Below are positions 7,793 to 15,938 of a stretch of DNA of 27,490 nt, one piece after another. The notes under the pieces are model-generated. The model saw only the letters and a list, made by a program, of their open reading frames with translations, searched no databases and was not told where the DNA came from. The stretch's first letter is position 1. Each line of letters starts with the position of its first letter. The stretch is from a virus, in the IMG/VR virus record IMGVR_UViG_3300020198_000076, positions 1-27,490 of that record. The stretch is one strand, 5' to 3'. Both the position numbers and the translations under genes were made by a program.

Positions 7793-8824
7793 ATGGACAA
7801 TCCTCAGAAAGAAAAATTAAATTTGGACTATTTTCGTAGGTACGGGGTCGAACTCGAATTGAATGCTTTTGATTTACGGAATCGACCGATTGGGCATGAG
7901 AATGGTAAATTGCCCGAAGGGATACATTATATAGGTAATTTAGTCCAAAAAACAGTAAACGAAAACGTCCTCATTCATAAGTGGGGCAATGACCACAACA
8001 ATGAACAGTGGGTTATCAAGCCTGATGCCAGTTGCGGAATGGAGGTTTGCACGCCGGTTTGCAAGGGGTGGCACGATCTTAAAAAGGTGTGTAAAGTCAT
8101 AGATGGTTTCGCTTTAGACCCAAAAGTATTGGTCGATGAACGCTGTTCTTTGCATATTCACATTGAAGTGGCCGATCTTTCCTTGGAACAGGTTGCCACG
8201 ATTTTGACTTGGTGGATTAAATGTGAGCCTGTCTTTATGGATTCTGTTCCCCGTTCTCGAAAAAGAAATCGTTATTGTCAGTTCATTGGCCTTGCCGATT
8301 TTATGAATGAAATTGAAGATGGGTTTATGCCTATGGCAGCTTTGATCCGAAACTTGGGGGAATACAAATATTATTCAGCAAATTCCTATCACATTTACAG
8401 AAAGAAAAGAAGCTCTGTTGAATTCCGAATTATGGACTACAGTGCTTGCAAAGATTCTTTGGTTGTCAAAAATTGGACTCGTCTTTTATTGCATTTCGTA
8501 GAAAGATGTGTGGCGAGAAGGATGCCGGAAAATTACGAAAAAAATAATTCATGGTCAGGCTATCAATGGCTAGATCCAATTCAGGTTTTTGAGCATTTAG
8601 GTTTCTTGCCAAACCAATACGAACTTTCCGAAGGTTTGTCTCAGACACGTTCGTGGTTTTTGTCTAAATTGCTTCAAAACACTTTGAACGCTAATTTGCC
8701 GGGCGTGATGAGCGACAAGGCAAGGTTCAAGGCATGGCAAGAAACGGTTTCTCTTTCTTCCCAAGTTCGCCATGAGATTGAACGAACAGAAGAGCAGATA
8801 TATTCCGATAACTTCAGAATCTAA
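7793..8824 (+). CDS. Putative amidoligase (Amidoligase_2 family)
   Basis: This 343-aa protein matches the amidoligase family of the glutamine-synthetase-like COOH-NH2 ligase fold, which is predicted to form ATP-dependent amide bonds between amino acids or peptides and other groups. Visible signatures are YGVELE (17-22), IKPDASCGMEVCTPV (75-89), the metal-binding SLHIHIEV (119-126), a conserved tyrosine region KYYSANSYHIY, and KKRSSVEFRI (204-213). AAGGAGAG lies 11 nt before the ATG. The next gene starts 29 nt downstream. In other genomes amidoligases sit with peptidase or cyclotransferase partners thought to reverse or process the product. The substrate here cannot be inferred. Confidence 0.85.
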   Translation: MDNPQKEKLNLDYFRRYGVELELNAFDLRNRPIGHENGKLPEGIHYIGNLVQKTVNENVLIHKWGNDHNNEQWVIKPDASCGMEVCTPVCKGWHDLKKVCKVIDGFALDPKVLVDERCSLHIHIEVADLSLEQVATILTWWIKCEPVFMDSVPRSRKRNRYCQFIGLADFMNEIEDGFMPMAALIRNLGEYKYYSANSYHIYRKKRSSVEFRIMDYSACKDSLVVKNWTRLLLHFVERCVARRMPENYEKNNSWSGYQWLDPIQVFEHLGFLPNQYELSEGLSQTRSWFLSKLLQNTLNANLPGVMSDKARFKAWQETVSLSSQVRHEIERTEEQIYSDNFRI

Positions 8825-8853
8825 ACTATATACCTTGATAGGAGAAAGGCTAT

Positions 8854-9321
8854 ATGTTTGAACAAAGCCCGTTGGATGAGATCGTGGAATCAATGCGTAG
8901 CGTTGGCGAGACACTTATTCCGTATAATTATCCTAAGTCTGTTACGCCATCTTTGGGCCAAGAAGATGAGCTTTTGTTTTTCAAAAAAAAGAGTGTAGTG
9001 GTTGATGGATATAACATTGACCTTTATTATCAAAAATCTGACTTTGACGAATATTTTGCCGAGACGTTGCAGATATACGCTCAGTACTGTCCATTCATAC
9101 CATTCAACATCGCCGTTAAATTGGCAAAAAAATTTTTGGGAGGACATAATCTTTCTTTAGTGGAAATTTATAAAGAAGGTCGCAAGATTTATGTGTGGAC
9201 AGTATACGTTGATCGTACAGGGCGACCTATAGAATTTCCCTTTGACACCCCAGTTGAGAATTGCAATTTCGAGGGGACAAAATATTCTTACATGCTTTCT
9301 ATGCAGGTCCATATTTTTTAG
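8854..9321 (+). CDS. Hypothetical partner of the amidoligase
   Basis: This 155-aa protein lies 29 nt downstream of the amidoligase gene and has a strong AGGAGAAAG ribosome binding site. It looks alpha/beta: an N-terminal helix, KSVVVDGYNIDLYYQKSDFD, and a C-terminal beta stretch (VEIYKEGRKIYVWTVYVDRT). I do not recognise a catalytic motif. Its 3' end overlaps the convergent nucleotidyltransferase gene by 23 nt. Co-transcription with the amidoligase suggests a shared pathway, by context only. Confidence 0.7.
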   Translation: MFEQSPLDEIVESMRSVGETLIPYNYPKSVTPSLGQEDELLFFKKKSVVVDGYNIDLYYQKSDFDEYFAETLQIYAQYCPFIPFNIAVKLAKKFLGGHNLSLVEIYKEGRKIYVWTVYVDRTGRPIEFPFDTPVENCNFEGTKYSYMLSMQVHIF

Positions 9322-10681
9322 ACTTCTGAAAACTCATGAACCGCATATAGGCATCTGTTTCGGCACTGGCTATTGCTTGGCTGATTTCTATCCTTTTAGT
9401 CTGGATGAATTGCACAATTTCATCTTTAGAGTTCTGTAATTCACCAGAGAATATTTTTCCGATTATCACATCAAGAGCCTTTTTAATTTCCGGTCCCTTG
9501 AATCCCAGCAATATTAGGTCGTTCCCGTCGATTTCTAATTCACCATGACTTTTTGGCATAGATGAAGCGAGGGCTTCCAAAATTTCATTCGGCAATACCT
9601 TGAGTTCTAATGAAGTGGGATGAATTTTCTTCATCCTAAAGACAGTCATATATGGGCGAATGGCCTGGGCTATATCCTTTAGGGATTTAGGGCTATCTCG
9701 TTCTTCCCAAGCAAGATATAGTGCCTTCAATTGTTTTATCGTTACATTTTCGCATTTCAATTTATTGCAGATTTTGGACGCACCTTCAAAATTGGTGACT
9801 CCGTAAAGCATTAAGAACATAAATTCAGAGATGCTTTTACTTTTTTCAAAAAGAGCAGCTTTTGGCCCAAAATTTTTGCATTGTAATTTGGTGATTTCTT
9901 GCCACAAAGAAGTTTTGCAAAGTAATTTGGCACCGATAAATTGATTGCCTTTTGAGACAATTTTTTCAATTTCGGTAAGGACTCTCTCGCCCGGTATTCC
10001 AGAAATTAGATCAACATTTTTCCTGATTTCCTCAAAAGTTGCTGGTTCTATATCAAAACCAAATCTGGCCGCAAATTGTACAGCACGCAACATTCTCAAA
10101 GGGTCTTGAGAGAATGCTTTGGGATCGACCATCTTGATTTGTTTGTTTTTTATATCTTCCATGCCACCGTGCGGGTCGATCAAATTGCCATGTTGGTCTT
10201 GGGCCATCGCATTGATTGTGAAGTCTCTTCGTTTCAAATCTTCTTCGACACCAAGACTGTGATTTGAGTTGGTTATGAAGGCTTGATAAGACGATGGATA
10301 CTTACCATATGTGGTTTTATATTGTTCCTTTTCATCTGGTGTCATCGGTCTTTCAGTGCGAGGAATGGCGATGTCCAAAGGCTCGGAGACGGGGAATTCA
10401 TTCGGTGAAAATTTGATGATTCCAAAGGATTGGCCGACTTCATTGACTTTCCCGTGCTGGGCCAAGATCGTAGCCAAAGTCTGAAGTGGTATGCCTTTAA
10501 CCATAGCGTCAATATCTTTGGATGGGCGATTTAGGTGTAAGTCTCGGACTGCTCCACCAACGAAATATATCTCACCGCCAGCGTTTCTGATGCTACGCAG
10601 GAAGTCGCTGGCAAGTATTTTTGCTTTTAGTTCCACAGCAGATTCGCTTTCTAAAAATAATCTAAATGATATTGTCAGCAT
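9299..10681 (-). CDS. cca: CCA-adding / poly(A)-polymerase-type nucleotidyltransferase
   Basis: This 460-aa protein belongs to class II tRNA nucleotidyltransferases, which add or repair the CCA end of tRNAs; related enzymes add poly(A). The head domain is clear: VGGAVRD (41-47) and the catalytic aspartates in KDIDA (D56, D58). EEDLKRRDFTINAMAQ follows, then the neck motif DPLRMLRAVQFAARFGFDI. The body is helical, and the HD phosphohydrolase motif is not evident. No tRNA gene is visible in this window, so the substrate could be host or phage tRNAs encoded elsewhere. The 3' end overlaps the convergent gene by 23 nt. A poly(A) polymerase activity cannot be excluded from sequence. Confidence 0.9.
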   Translation of the reverse strand: MLTISFRLFLESESAVELKAKILASDFLRSIRNAGGEIYFVGGAVRDLHLNRPSKDIDAMVKGIPLQTLATILAQHGKVNEVGQSFGIIKFSPNEFPVSEPLDIAIPRTERPMTPDEKEQYKTTYGKYPSSYQAFITNSNHSLGVEEDLKRRDFTINAMAQDQHGNLIDPHGGMEDIKNKQIKMVDPKAFSQDPLRMLRAVQFAARFGFDIEPATFEEIRKNVDLISGIPGERVLTEIEKIVSKGNQFIGAKLLCKTSLWQEITKLQCKNFGPKAALFEKSKSISEFMFLMLYGVTNFEGASKICNKLKCENVTIKQLKALYLAWEERDSPKSLKDIAQAIRPYMTVFRMKKIHPTSLELKVLPNEILEALASSMPKSHGELEIDGNDLILLGFKGPEIKKALDVIIGKIFSGELQNSKDEIVQFIQTKRIEISQAIASAETDAYMRFMSFQKSKKYGPA

Positions 10682-10728
10682 TATATTTCTTCTTTCAAAT
10701 CAAAAATCCTTATCACTATATACGACAT

Positions 10729-10747
10729 GAGCAATGTTAAATTGCTC
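10729..10747. promoter_or_regulatory. Perfect inverted repeat in divergent intergenic region
   Basis: GAGCAAT and ATTGCTC form a perfect 7-bp inverted repeat around GTTAA. It lies between the minus-strand nucleotidyltransferase gene and the plus-strand gene at 10773, just after an ACTATATAC box (10716-10724). It could be an operator or an mRNA hairpin. There is no T-run, so it is not a terminator. Confidence 0.4.
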
Positions 10748-10772
10748 CTAACTTTATAACGAAGAGGTCCAA

Positions 10773-11072
10773 ATGAATAAGAATAAAATCCAATCTTTGT
10801 TAGTCACACATCTAATGAAACATGGCCAAATCGAGCTTCTTTTGCCGGACGGCGTAATTCTAGAAATTGGAATTACTCAAGAAGGTAACGATGGTGAGAT
10901 TGTTAAAAAGGACGATTATTGTTGGGTCATCACAAGCAGAGGCGGTCGTTCTACCAGTATTGATTCTTATAATTTGGGCCTCAGATTTAATGACGAAAAA
11001 AATGTCCTTGTGCTAGAAGACCAGTTTGTTGACCAAAATGGCGAGCAAGTTAGGAGATTAGACGTTATTTGA
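10773..11072 (+). CDS. Small hypothetical protein
   Basis: This 99-aa protein has AAGAGGT 6 nt before the ATG. The sequence is mostly beta-strand-like (IELLLPDGVILEIGI, YCWVITSRGG, NVLVLEDQFVDQ), suggesting a small beta-barrel or sandwich. Its end overlaps the convergent minus-strand gene by 15 nt. No family recognised. Confidence 0.65.
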   Translation: MNKNKIQSLLVTHLMKHGQIELLLPDGVILEIGITQEGNDGEIVKKDDYCWVITSRGGRSTSIDSYNLGLRFNDEKNVLVLEDQFVDQNGEQVRRLDVI

Positions 11073-11417
11073 ATTATTTCCAAAATAAATATTGCCCAGT
11101 GTTTGCACATGGGATACAATTCCTTTGGTTGTAATGAGAAGTTCCGTCGTGCCGGTGGCCATACCATTATCCACTGGCACGGTAAATTCTACCCAAACAA
11201 GGAAGCCCTGTGCCGTTAATTGAAATCGGGAGAGCATAAGTTGCTTGCCTTTCATCTTCATGGTGGTATCATTGATTATACCGAAGGAATTTTTACGTAC
11301 TTTTATATTAGTTTCGATAAACTCAAACAGTTTGGAGACGTTGATGAACTGTGACCATTTTGCGATCAAAAGCTCCTCTAATTTTTCAGTATCTATGAGT
11401 CCATTTAATTGATCCAT
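11058..11417 (-). CDS. Hypothetical protein
   Basis: This 119-aa protein has TTAGGAA about 9 nt before the ATG. It has a helical N-terminus (EKLEELLIAKWSQF) and a beta-rich second half (LMLSRFQLTAQGFLVWVEF). It overlaps the 10773 gene at its 3' end and diverges from the 11445 gene with a 27-nt gap. Function unknown. Confidence 0.65.
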   Translation of the reverse strand: MDQLNGLIDTEKLEELLIAKWSQFINVSKLFEFIETNIKVRKNSFGIINDTTMKMKGKQLMLSRFQLTAQGFLVWVEFTVPVDNGMATGTTELLITTKGIVSHVQTLGNIYFGNNSNNV

Positions 11418-11444
11418 ACTTTTGTTCCTAAAAAGGACATTGCG

Positions 11445-11699
11445 ATGAAAAAGCTAGAAATTTATCTAAAAGAGTATTGCACTCGGCTTTCTGAAGACAA
11501 CCTCAAGAAACTTTACTGCTCTCTGAACGAAAGAATGTCCGGCGACTTGGCCGATTCCCTGAATTTTATGGGTTTGACCAAAGAAATGGACAAATGGTTT
11601 TCTTCGGCTGTTTCTTCTACAGAACTTTATGATATGATCGATATGATTAGTGATTTTGTTGGTAAAGAATATAAGAAGCGGAATGAAGGGGCTGCTTGA
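11445..11699 (+). CDS. Small helical hypothetical protein
   Basis: This 84-aa protein is started at the ATG at 11445, where AAAGGAC is well placed. An in-frame TTG at 11409 would overlap the divergent gene. The sequence is all-helical (EIYLKEYCTRLSEDNLKKLY, ELYDMIDMISDFVGKEYKKR). Its TGA overlaps the TTG start of the following gene, so the two are probably translationally coupled. Confidence 0.6.
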   Translation: MKKLEIYLKEYCTRLSEDNLKKLYCSLNERMSGDLADSLNFMGLTKEMDKWFSSAVSSTELYDMIDMISDFVGKEYKKRNEGAA

Positions 11700-12079
11700 A
11701 AAAACACAGTATAAAATCTGTGCCATTTAACGAAGCACGCATCTACATTGGCTCCCGGCGTAAATACAACGGAGATGCCTTTTCGTATGCTGATGTGCGT
11801 GCGTATGTGGGGGAATTTCAACTCGCACGGGGGACGGAATCTTCCAACCCCGTGCGAATTACTCCTACTGCATATGTATGGCAAGATTATCACGAGCCTG
11901 GCTGGGAAATCGCTGTGATTAATTACCCACGACATCCCAAAGCCGATTTTGTGATTCGTCAATTTGCTTATGATTTGGCGGCGGGACTTCTAAATATGTT
12001 TGAGCAGAACCGAATTAGTATTGTTTTTTCTGATGAAATTGTTATGTTGGAGGCCGATGACGCAGAAGACAAAAAGTAA
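11696..12079 (+). CDS. Hypothetical protein with TTG start
   Basis: This 127-aa protein begins at a TTG that overlaps the preceding stop. GAAGGGG lies directly upstream, and no ATG is available near the start. It has an alpha/beta pattern (ARIYIGSRRKYNGDAFSYAD, WEIAVINYPRHPKADFVIRQ) and an acidic tail. The helicase Shine-Dalgarno follows its stop. Function unknown. Confidence 0.65.
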   Translation: MKKHSIKSVPFNEARIYIGSRRKYNGDAFSYADVRAYVGEFQLARGTESSNPVRITPTAYVWQDYHEPGWEIAVINYPRHPKADFVIRQFAYDLAAGLLNMFEQNRISIVFSDEIVMLEADDAEDKK

Positions 12080-12095
12080 ACCCAAAGGTGAAAAT

Positions 12096-15000
12096 ATGCC
12101 TCCAATTGATAAGGTTTCCGATCAAAATGAATTGGTGCCATCTCAAGAATACCCTTTGGCCGCATGGGCCTTCGAGAATTTCAACCCGGTGCAGAGCCGG
12201 GTTTTTGATTATTACAAAGAAGATGCCAATACTTTAATTGCTGCTCGCACTAGTTCCGGAAAGACTGTTGTGGCCGAAATGTTTTTGGCCCACGAAATTC
12301 GTAAGCGTGGCGGAAAGGGAATGTTTCTCGCTCCGCTCCGTGCCTTGGCTCAAGAGAAAATTGACCAATGGACTGATCTTCAATATCACTTCAAAGACTT
12401 GAAGATTTCTATTTGTACGGGCGATTATCGACTCACTAAAGAGCGATCCAAAGAACTTTCAGAAGCTGATATGATTATCATGACTTCTGAAATGCTTAAT
12501 CACCGCTCCCGAAATTTCAAATCTGAACAAAACAACTGGCTGCTCGATGTTGGAACTTTGGTGGTTGACGAGTGCTTGCCTCCATCTGCTCTCATTGATA
12601 CAGATAAAGGTCTAATTTCAATTGGGGAAATAATTGACCAAAATCTTGATGTGAAAGTAGCTTCATTTAATCATAACTCAGGGTTGGTCGAATACAAAAA
12701 AATTGTAGCAAGACAGAAAAAACTCTTAAAAAGAAGGTGGCGCACTATATATTATGAAGGTGGAAACATTTCTGTGACACACAATCATTTGGTTTGGTGT
12801 GAAGGTCGTGGTTATGTTCCTTCTAAAAACATAAAGTTTGGTGATATTTTATATGTGCGAAGAACTAACTCAAAGAGAGAGACAGGTGATTTTGGGTACG
12901 TTGCTAGGAGACGGATCAATCTCTCGGCTACCCCACGGAAAATCGGCGAGATTAAGGATTCAACAATCGTCTGTCCAAAGGGCTTTTGTAGAGTGGAAGT
13001 ACAACGAGTTGAAGAGACTGGTTGGCACGCCGCCCAAAATAAAGCCAAACGGAGGTTACGGCAAAGAGGTTTGCCGATTCAATACTCTTTCGACAGAAGA
13101 GATATTGAAAATTCATGCTTTATGTTACCCAAATGGGAAGAAGACGGTGAACTCTCGTTGGCTAGAAGAGATCAACGATCCGATTGCGTTGGCAGTATGG
13201 TACATGGACGATGGGAGTCAAGGTTCAAGTCAAATGTCAATACACACAGAAGGATTTTCTCGAATGGAAGTGAAGATGTTGTCGGATTGGCTTCAAAAAA
13301 GGTGGAAAGTGCCATCCAATCCATATTTGACGAGAAAATATTGGCAAATTCGATTCTCAGCGGAGGGGAGAGACAAATTTCAAAATTTAATTCGACATTT
13401 TGTGATTCCAAGTATGGAGTACAAAGTGTTGCCGAAGATGGAGCAAATATTCTGTTCAATGTGTGGTCAGAAATTTCTTGCGAATCGTCGAGATATTCAT
13501 ATGCCACGTCATGTTATTTTGTGCAAGAACAAGGAATGTCGTCACAAATGGGACAAAATGTACGAACGAACGAGGATTTGGATTCAGAGGAATCATGGTG
13601 TTGTGATTTAGAAATTGAAGATCACAACAATTTTTTTGCTGATGGTGTTTTGGTTCACAATTGCCACCTTTTGACGGTGCCGGGTCGTGGCGATCACTTG
13701 GAAGTTGGATTGATGAAGTTTACGGAAATCAATCCCAAAGCAAGGATCGTTTTGCTCTCAGCTACTATGCCGAACGTCGATCAAATTGCAGAGTGGGTTT
13801 CATATTCTTTGACCAAGAAGCAAACCTATGTTCTAAATTCTGAATATCGTCCAGTGCCATTGAATATTCACTACGAAATATACGATGACTCGCCCAGACG
13901 ATACGATCAAATCGAAAAAAACAAAGTTGGGAAGGCATTGGAAATTATTGGCGACTGGTATTCAGATGATAAGTTCCTTGTATTTGCACATACTAAGCGT
14001 ACCGGCGAGATGATGAAGACTTCCCTGCGAGGGGCCGGGATCAAAGCAGAATTTCATAATGCTGATTTAGACAAAGAAAGTCGAGTTAATCTCGAACGTA
14101 GTTTCCGTACTGATCCCAAATTGAGAGTCATTGTGGCCACTCCAACATTAGCTTGGGGGCTGAACCTTCCTGCTCGCCGGGTGATTATTCTTGGTGTTCA
14201 CAGAGGTATTCAAGAAGTCGAAACATACAACATCACTCAAATGGTTGGACGCTCTGGCCGTCTTGGAATTGATCCGGCTGGCGATGCGTATATTCTGGTC
14301 CCCGAATCCCAAGAAGAATTGTGGCGAAAGAAACTACAGAAACCACAAAAGATTGAATCGCAGCTATTGGAGAGGGAAGGAGAACATCACAAGGTATTGG
14401 CCTTCCACTTGGTCAGCGAAATTCATCACGGATATATCAAGACCAATGACGATGTTCACCGCTGGTATGAAAGGTCGTTGGCTTACTTCCAAGACAAAAA
14501 TTTGCATGAACGTGTGGTAGATGATACTTTGGAATTGTTGAAGGATAAGGGTTGTCTCAAGTTTGAAGATGACACTTGGAAAATTACGTCTGTTGGCATG
14601 ATTGCCAGCATGTTTTATTTTTCGCCATTCGACGTTGCCGATTTGAGAAATAACTTCTGGCGATTGTTTGCGAATAATCAGCAAGACAACGACTATTTCT
14701 TGGCAATGGCTTTGGCAAATACAGATACGAATCGTTCAAATATTGTATCGAGAGCCGAGAAAGAAGAAATGAGCTTGTTCGCCAACAGGGTCAGAAATCT
14801 TTCGGGAGTCAATTACACCTATCCCGATCCCGTCATCAAAGCTGGCTACTGTTACTTCAATTTGTTATCGGGTAATAACAGTGCGAATCTGGCAGCCATA
14901 CAAAGAAATTTCCAGTTTGATTATCCCAGACTTTCGCAGGTGTTATTGGCACTTGATTCAATGAGTGGCAAATGGGAACAATCAGGCTATCTTTATACGC

Positions 15001-15227
15001 TTGAAGATAGAATCCGTAACGGTGTACCGGCATATTTGGTCAATCTTTGTCGCATTCCGAATATCGGAAAGGTTCGGGCAAAGAAGTTGTTTGATTATGG
15101 AATTAAGTCTGCGGAAGAGTTCGCAGATGTTTCAGAAGAAAAACTTCGCAAGCTGCTCAATCTGAAACAAGATGTTATTAAGGCAATGTTGGATGAAGCA
15201 AATAAATTGTCACTTACGTCTGCGTAA
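12096..15227 (+). CDS. Hel308/Ski2-like superfamily 2 helicase with intein
   Basis: This is a 1043-aa precursor (about 680 aa after splicing). The ATG at 12096 is chosen because AAAGGTGA sits just upstream, although an in-frame ATG at 12057 exists. Helicase motifs are Walker A ARTSSGKT (50-57), motif Ia APLRALAQEK, and motif II DE/CH split by the intein at residues 160-522. Then follow motif III SATMP, VIVATPTLAWGLNLPARRVII, and motif VI QMVGRSGRLG. The C-terminus has a helix-hairpin-helix-like domain (RIPNIGKVRAKKLFDYGIKS). This order matches Hel308-type DNA helicases that unwind forks and recombination intermediates. The frame is open throughout, including across the nested endonuclease gene. 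Its 3' end overlaps the convergent gene by 18 nt. Confidence 0.92.
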   Translation: MPPIDKVSDQNELVPSQEYPLAAWAFENFNPVQSRVFDYYKEDANTLIAARTSSGKTVVAEMFLAHEIRKRGGKGMFLAPLRALAQEKIDQWTDLQYHFKDLKISICTGDYRLTKERSKELSEADMIIMTSEMLNHRSRNFKSEQNNWLLDVGTLVVDECLPPSALIDTDKGLISIGEIIDQNLDVKVASFNHNSGLVEYKKIVARQKKLLKRRWRTIYYEGGNISVTHNHLVWCEGRGYVPSKNIKFGDILYVRRTNSKRETGDFGYVARRRINLSATPRKIGEIKDSTIVCPKGFCRVEVQRVEETGWHAAQNKAKRRLRQRGLPIQYSFDRRDIENSCFMLPKWEEDGELSLARRDQRSDCVGSMVHGRWESRFKSNVNTHRRIFSNGSEDVVGLASKKVESAIQSIFDEKILANSILSGGERQISKFNSTFCDSKYGVQSVAEDGANILFNVWSEISCESSRYSYATSCYFVQEQGMSSQMGQNVRTNEDLDSEESWCCDLEIEDHNNFFADGVLVHNCHLLTVPGRGDHLEVGLMKFTEINPKARIVLLSATMPNVDQIAEWVSYSLTKKQTYVLNSEYRPVPLNIHYEIYDDSPRRYDQIEKNKVGKALEIIGDWYSDDKFLVFAHTKRTGEMMKTSLRGAGIKAEFHNADLDKESRVNLERSFRTDPKLRVIVATPTLAWGLNLPARRVIILGVHRGIQEVETYNITQMVGRSGRLGIDPAGDAYILVPESQEELWRKKLQKPQKIESQLLEREGEHHKVLAFHLVSEIHHGYIKTNDDVHRWYERSLAYFQDKNLHERVVDDTLELLKDKGCLKFEDDTWKITSVGMIASMFYFSPFDVADLRNNFWRLFANNQQDNDYFLAMALANTDTNRSNIVSRAEKEEMSLFANRVRNLSGVNYTYPDPVIKAGYCYFNLLSGNNSANLAAIQRNFQFDYPRLSQVLLALDSMSGKWEQSGYLYTLEDRIRNGVPAYLVNLCRIPNIGKVRAKKLFDYGIKSAEEFADVSEEKLRKLLNLKQDVIKAMLDEANKLSLTSA
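12573..13661 (+). mobile_element. Intein in the helicase DECH box
   Basis: This is a 363-residue in-frame insertion between DE and CH of the Walker B box. Block A is CLPPSALIDTDKGLISIGEI with Cys1. Block B is GGNISVTHNHLVW with the TxxH motif. NIKFGDILYV ends the N-terminal Hint part. Block F is CCDLEIEDHNNFFADGV, and block G is LVHN followed by Cys +1. All splicing residues (Cys1, the block B His, His-Asn, Cys+1) are present, so it should splice. The middle, about residues 94-345, shows no domain in this frame because the DNA encodes an endonuclease in another frame. Confidence 0.92.
12853..13611 (+). CDS. LAGLIDADG homing endonuclease nested out of frame in the intein
   Basis: This 252-aa protein lies in the +1 frame relative to the helicase. 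LAGLIDADG motif 1 is VILGTLLGDGSI (12-23) and motif 2 is ALAVWYMDDGSQ (112-123), the style of LAGLIDADG_2-type (PF03161) endonucleases. The C-terminus carries a possible zinc-binding module: C201, C204, H215, H220, C224 and C229. GGTGA lies 8 nt before the ATG at 12853, at the end of the N-terminal Hint coding region. The stop at 13609-13611 lies inside block F. The endonuclease would cut intein-less alleles and drive homing. TTG 12838 and GTG 12841 are alternative starts. Confidence 0.88.
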   Translation: MCEELTQRERQVILGTLLGDGSISRLPHGKSARLRIQQSSVQRAFVEWKYNELKRLVGTPPKIKPNGGYGKEVCRFNTLSTEEILKIHALCYPNGKKTVNSRWLEEINDPIALAVWYMDDGSQGSSQMSIHTEGFSRMEVKMLSDWLQKRWKVPSNPYLTRKYWQIRFSAEGRDKFQNLIRHFVIPSMEYKVLPKMEQIFCSMCGQKFLANRRDIHMPRHVILCKNKECRHKWDKMYERTRIWIQRNHGVVI

Positions 15228-15938
15228 GTTACGAACCCTTTCCAACAAATTTTTTTTGTTGAGATAGTTTTTATTTGTACCGGCTTGAATATTTTTTTGT
15301 CTAAAAATAATTGGAGCGAATAGAGCATTTGCACATTCTGTTTTTACGAGACAGCAAACACAGCAGGCCATGCCCGGTGAAAGGTCAACGTCTATGTCTT
15401 CGCAAATGCCAGGGTTTGCGACAACATAACTACCTTGTGCTCCATTTACAAAAGTCATTTGTACGCCACAAGGTGTGTAGGGGGTACCTTGTGTCGAGCC
15501 GTCGTCGAAAACCGCAGTCACAGTGCCCCCGCCTACAGCGACGATGGTTTTGAGCCAGTCATTATCATCCCCAGATAATTGAAGGCAACATCCCGATGTG
15601 GTTACATGTACTTTTACTGTTTCACAAGGTATGGAGCATCCCTGAAGGGACCAGACAAATTCGTCGTCGCCCTCGTTTTCGGAATTAAAATTGGGGAATG
15701 GGACTCCTATATGTCCTTCTGCCAATTTTAATCCGGCCCACATGCCGAGATCGCCTAGGTATACTTCGGGGTTGCACTCGCAACCTTCATTTGGGTTGCC
15801 CCCTTCCCAAATGGAGTACGACGTTCCGCACTCAAAAGTTAAAGTCACTTTGGTGCAGCATCCATCTGGCGGGCAGCAGTTACAATTGCATCCACAATAA
15901 GAACCTGTGCCGTTGCAATATGGAGGATTGCAAGCCAT
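15210..15938 (-). CDS. Cys-rich hypothetical protein
   Basis: This 242-aa protein starts at an ATG overlapping the upstream stop (TAATG), with GAGGT in the upstream gene's last codons. The first 30 residues are very rich in Cys, Asn, Gly and Pro (CNGTGSYCGCNCNCC). Further Cys pairs occur in the middle (SGCCLQL) and near residue 195 (GMACCVCCLVKTEC). The rest is beta-rich (VTLTFECGTSYSIW, TIVAVGGGTVTAVFDDGS), like a virion surface or fibre domain. The C-terminus turns basic (LLERVRNLRRRK) where it overlaps the helicase end by 18 nt. No family recognised. Confidence 0.7.
   Translation of the reverse strand: MACNPPYCNGTGSYCGCNCNCCPPDGCCTKVTLTFECGTSYSIWEGGNPNEGCECNPEVYLGDLGMWAGLKLAEGHIGVPFPNFNSENEGDDEFVWSLQGCSIPCETVKVHVTTSGCCLQLSGDDNDWLKTIVAVGGGTVTAVFDDGSTQGTPYTPCGVQMTFVNGAQGSYVVANPGICEDIDVDLSPGMACCVCCLVKTECANALFAPIIFRQKNIQAGTNKNYLNKKNLLERVRNLRRRK

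Noticed and set aside
12573-13661. Group I intron or frameshifted helicase
   Set aside because: The insert is in frame, carries all intein splicing motifs, and joins DE to CH precisely at protein level, so an intein is the better explanation.
15228-15260. Hairpins near the helicase/Cys-rich convergent junction as a bidirectional terminator
   Set aside because: Short stems (CAACAA/TTGTTG) flank a T-run, but the loop and stem are too weak to call with confidence, and they lie inside the convergent coding region.
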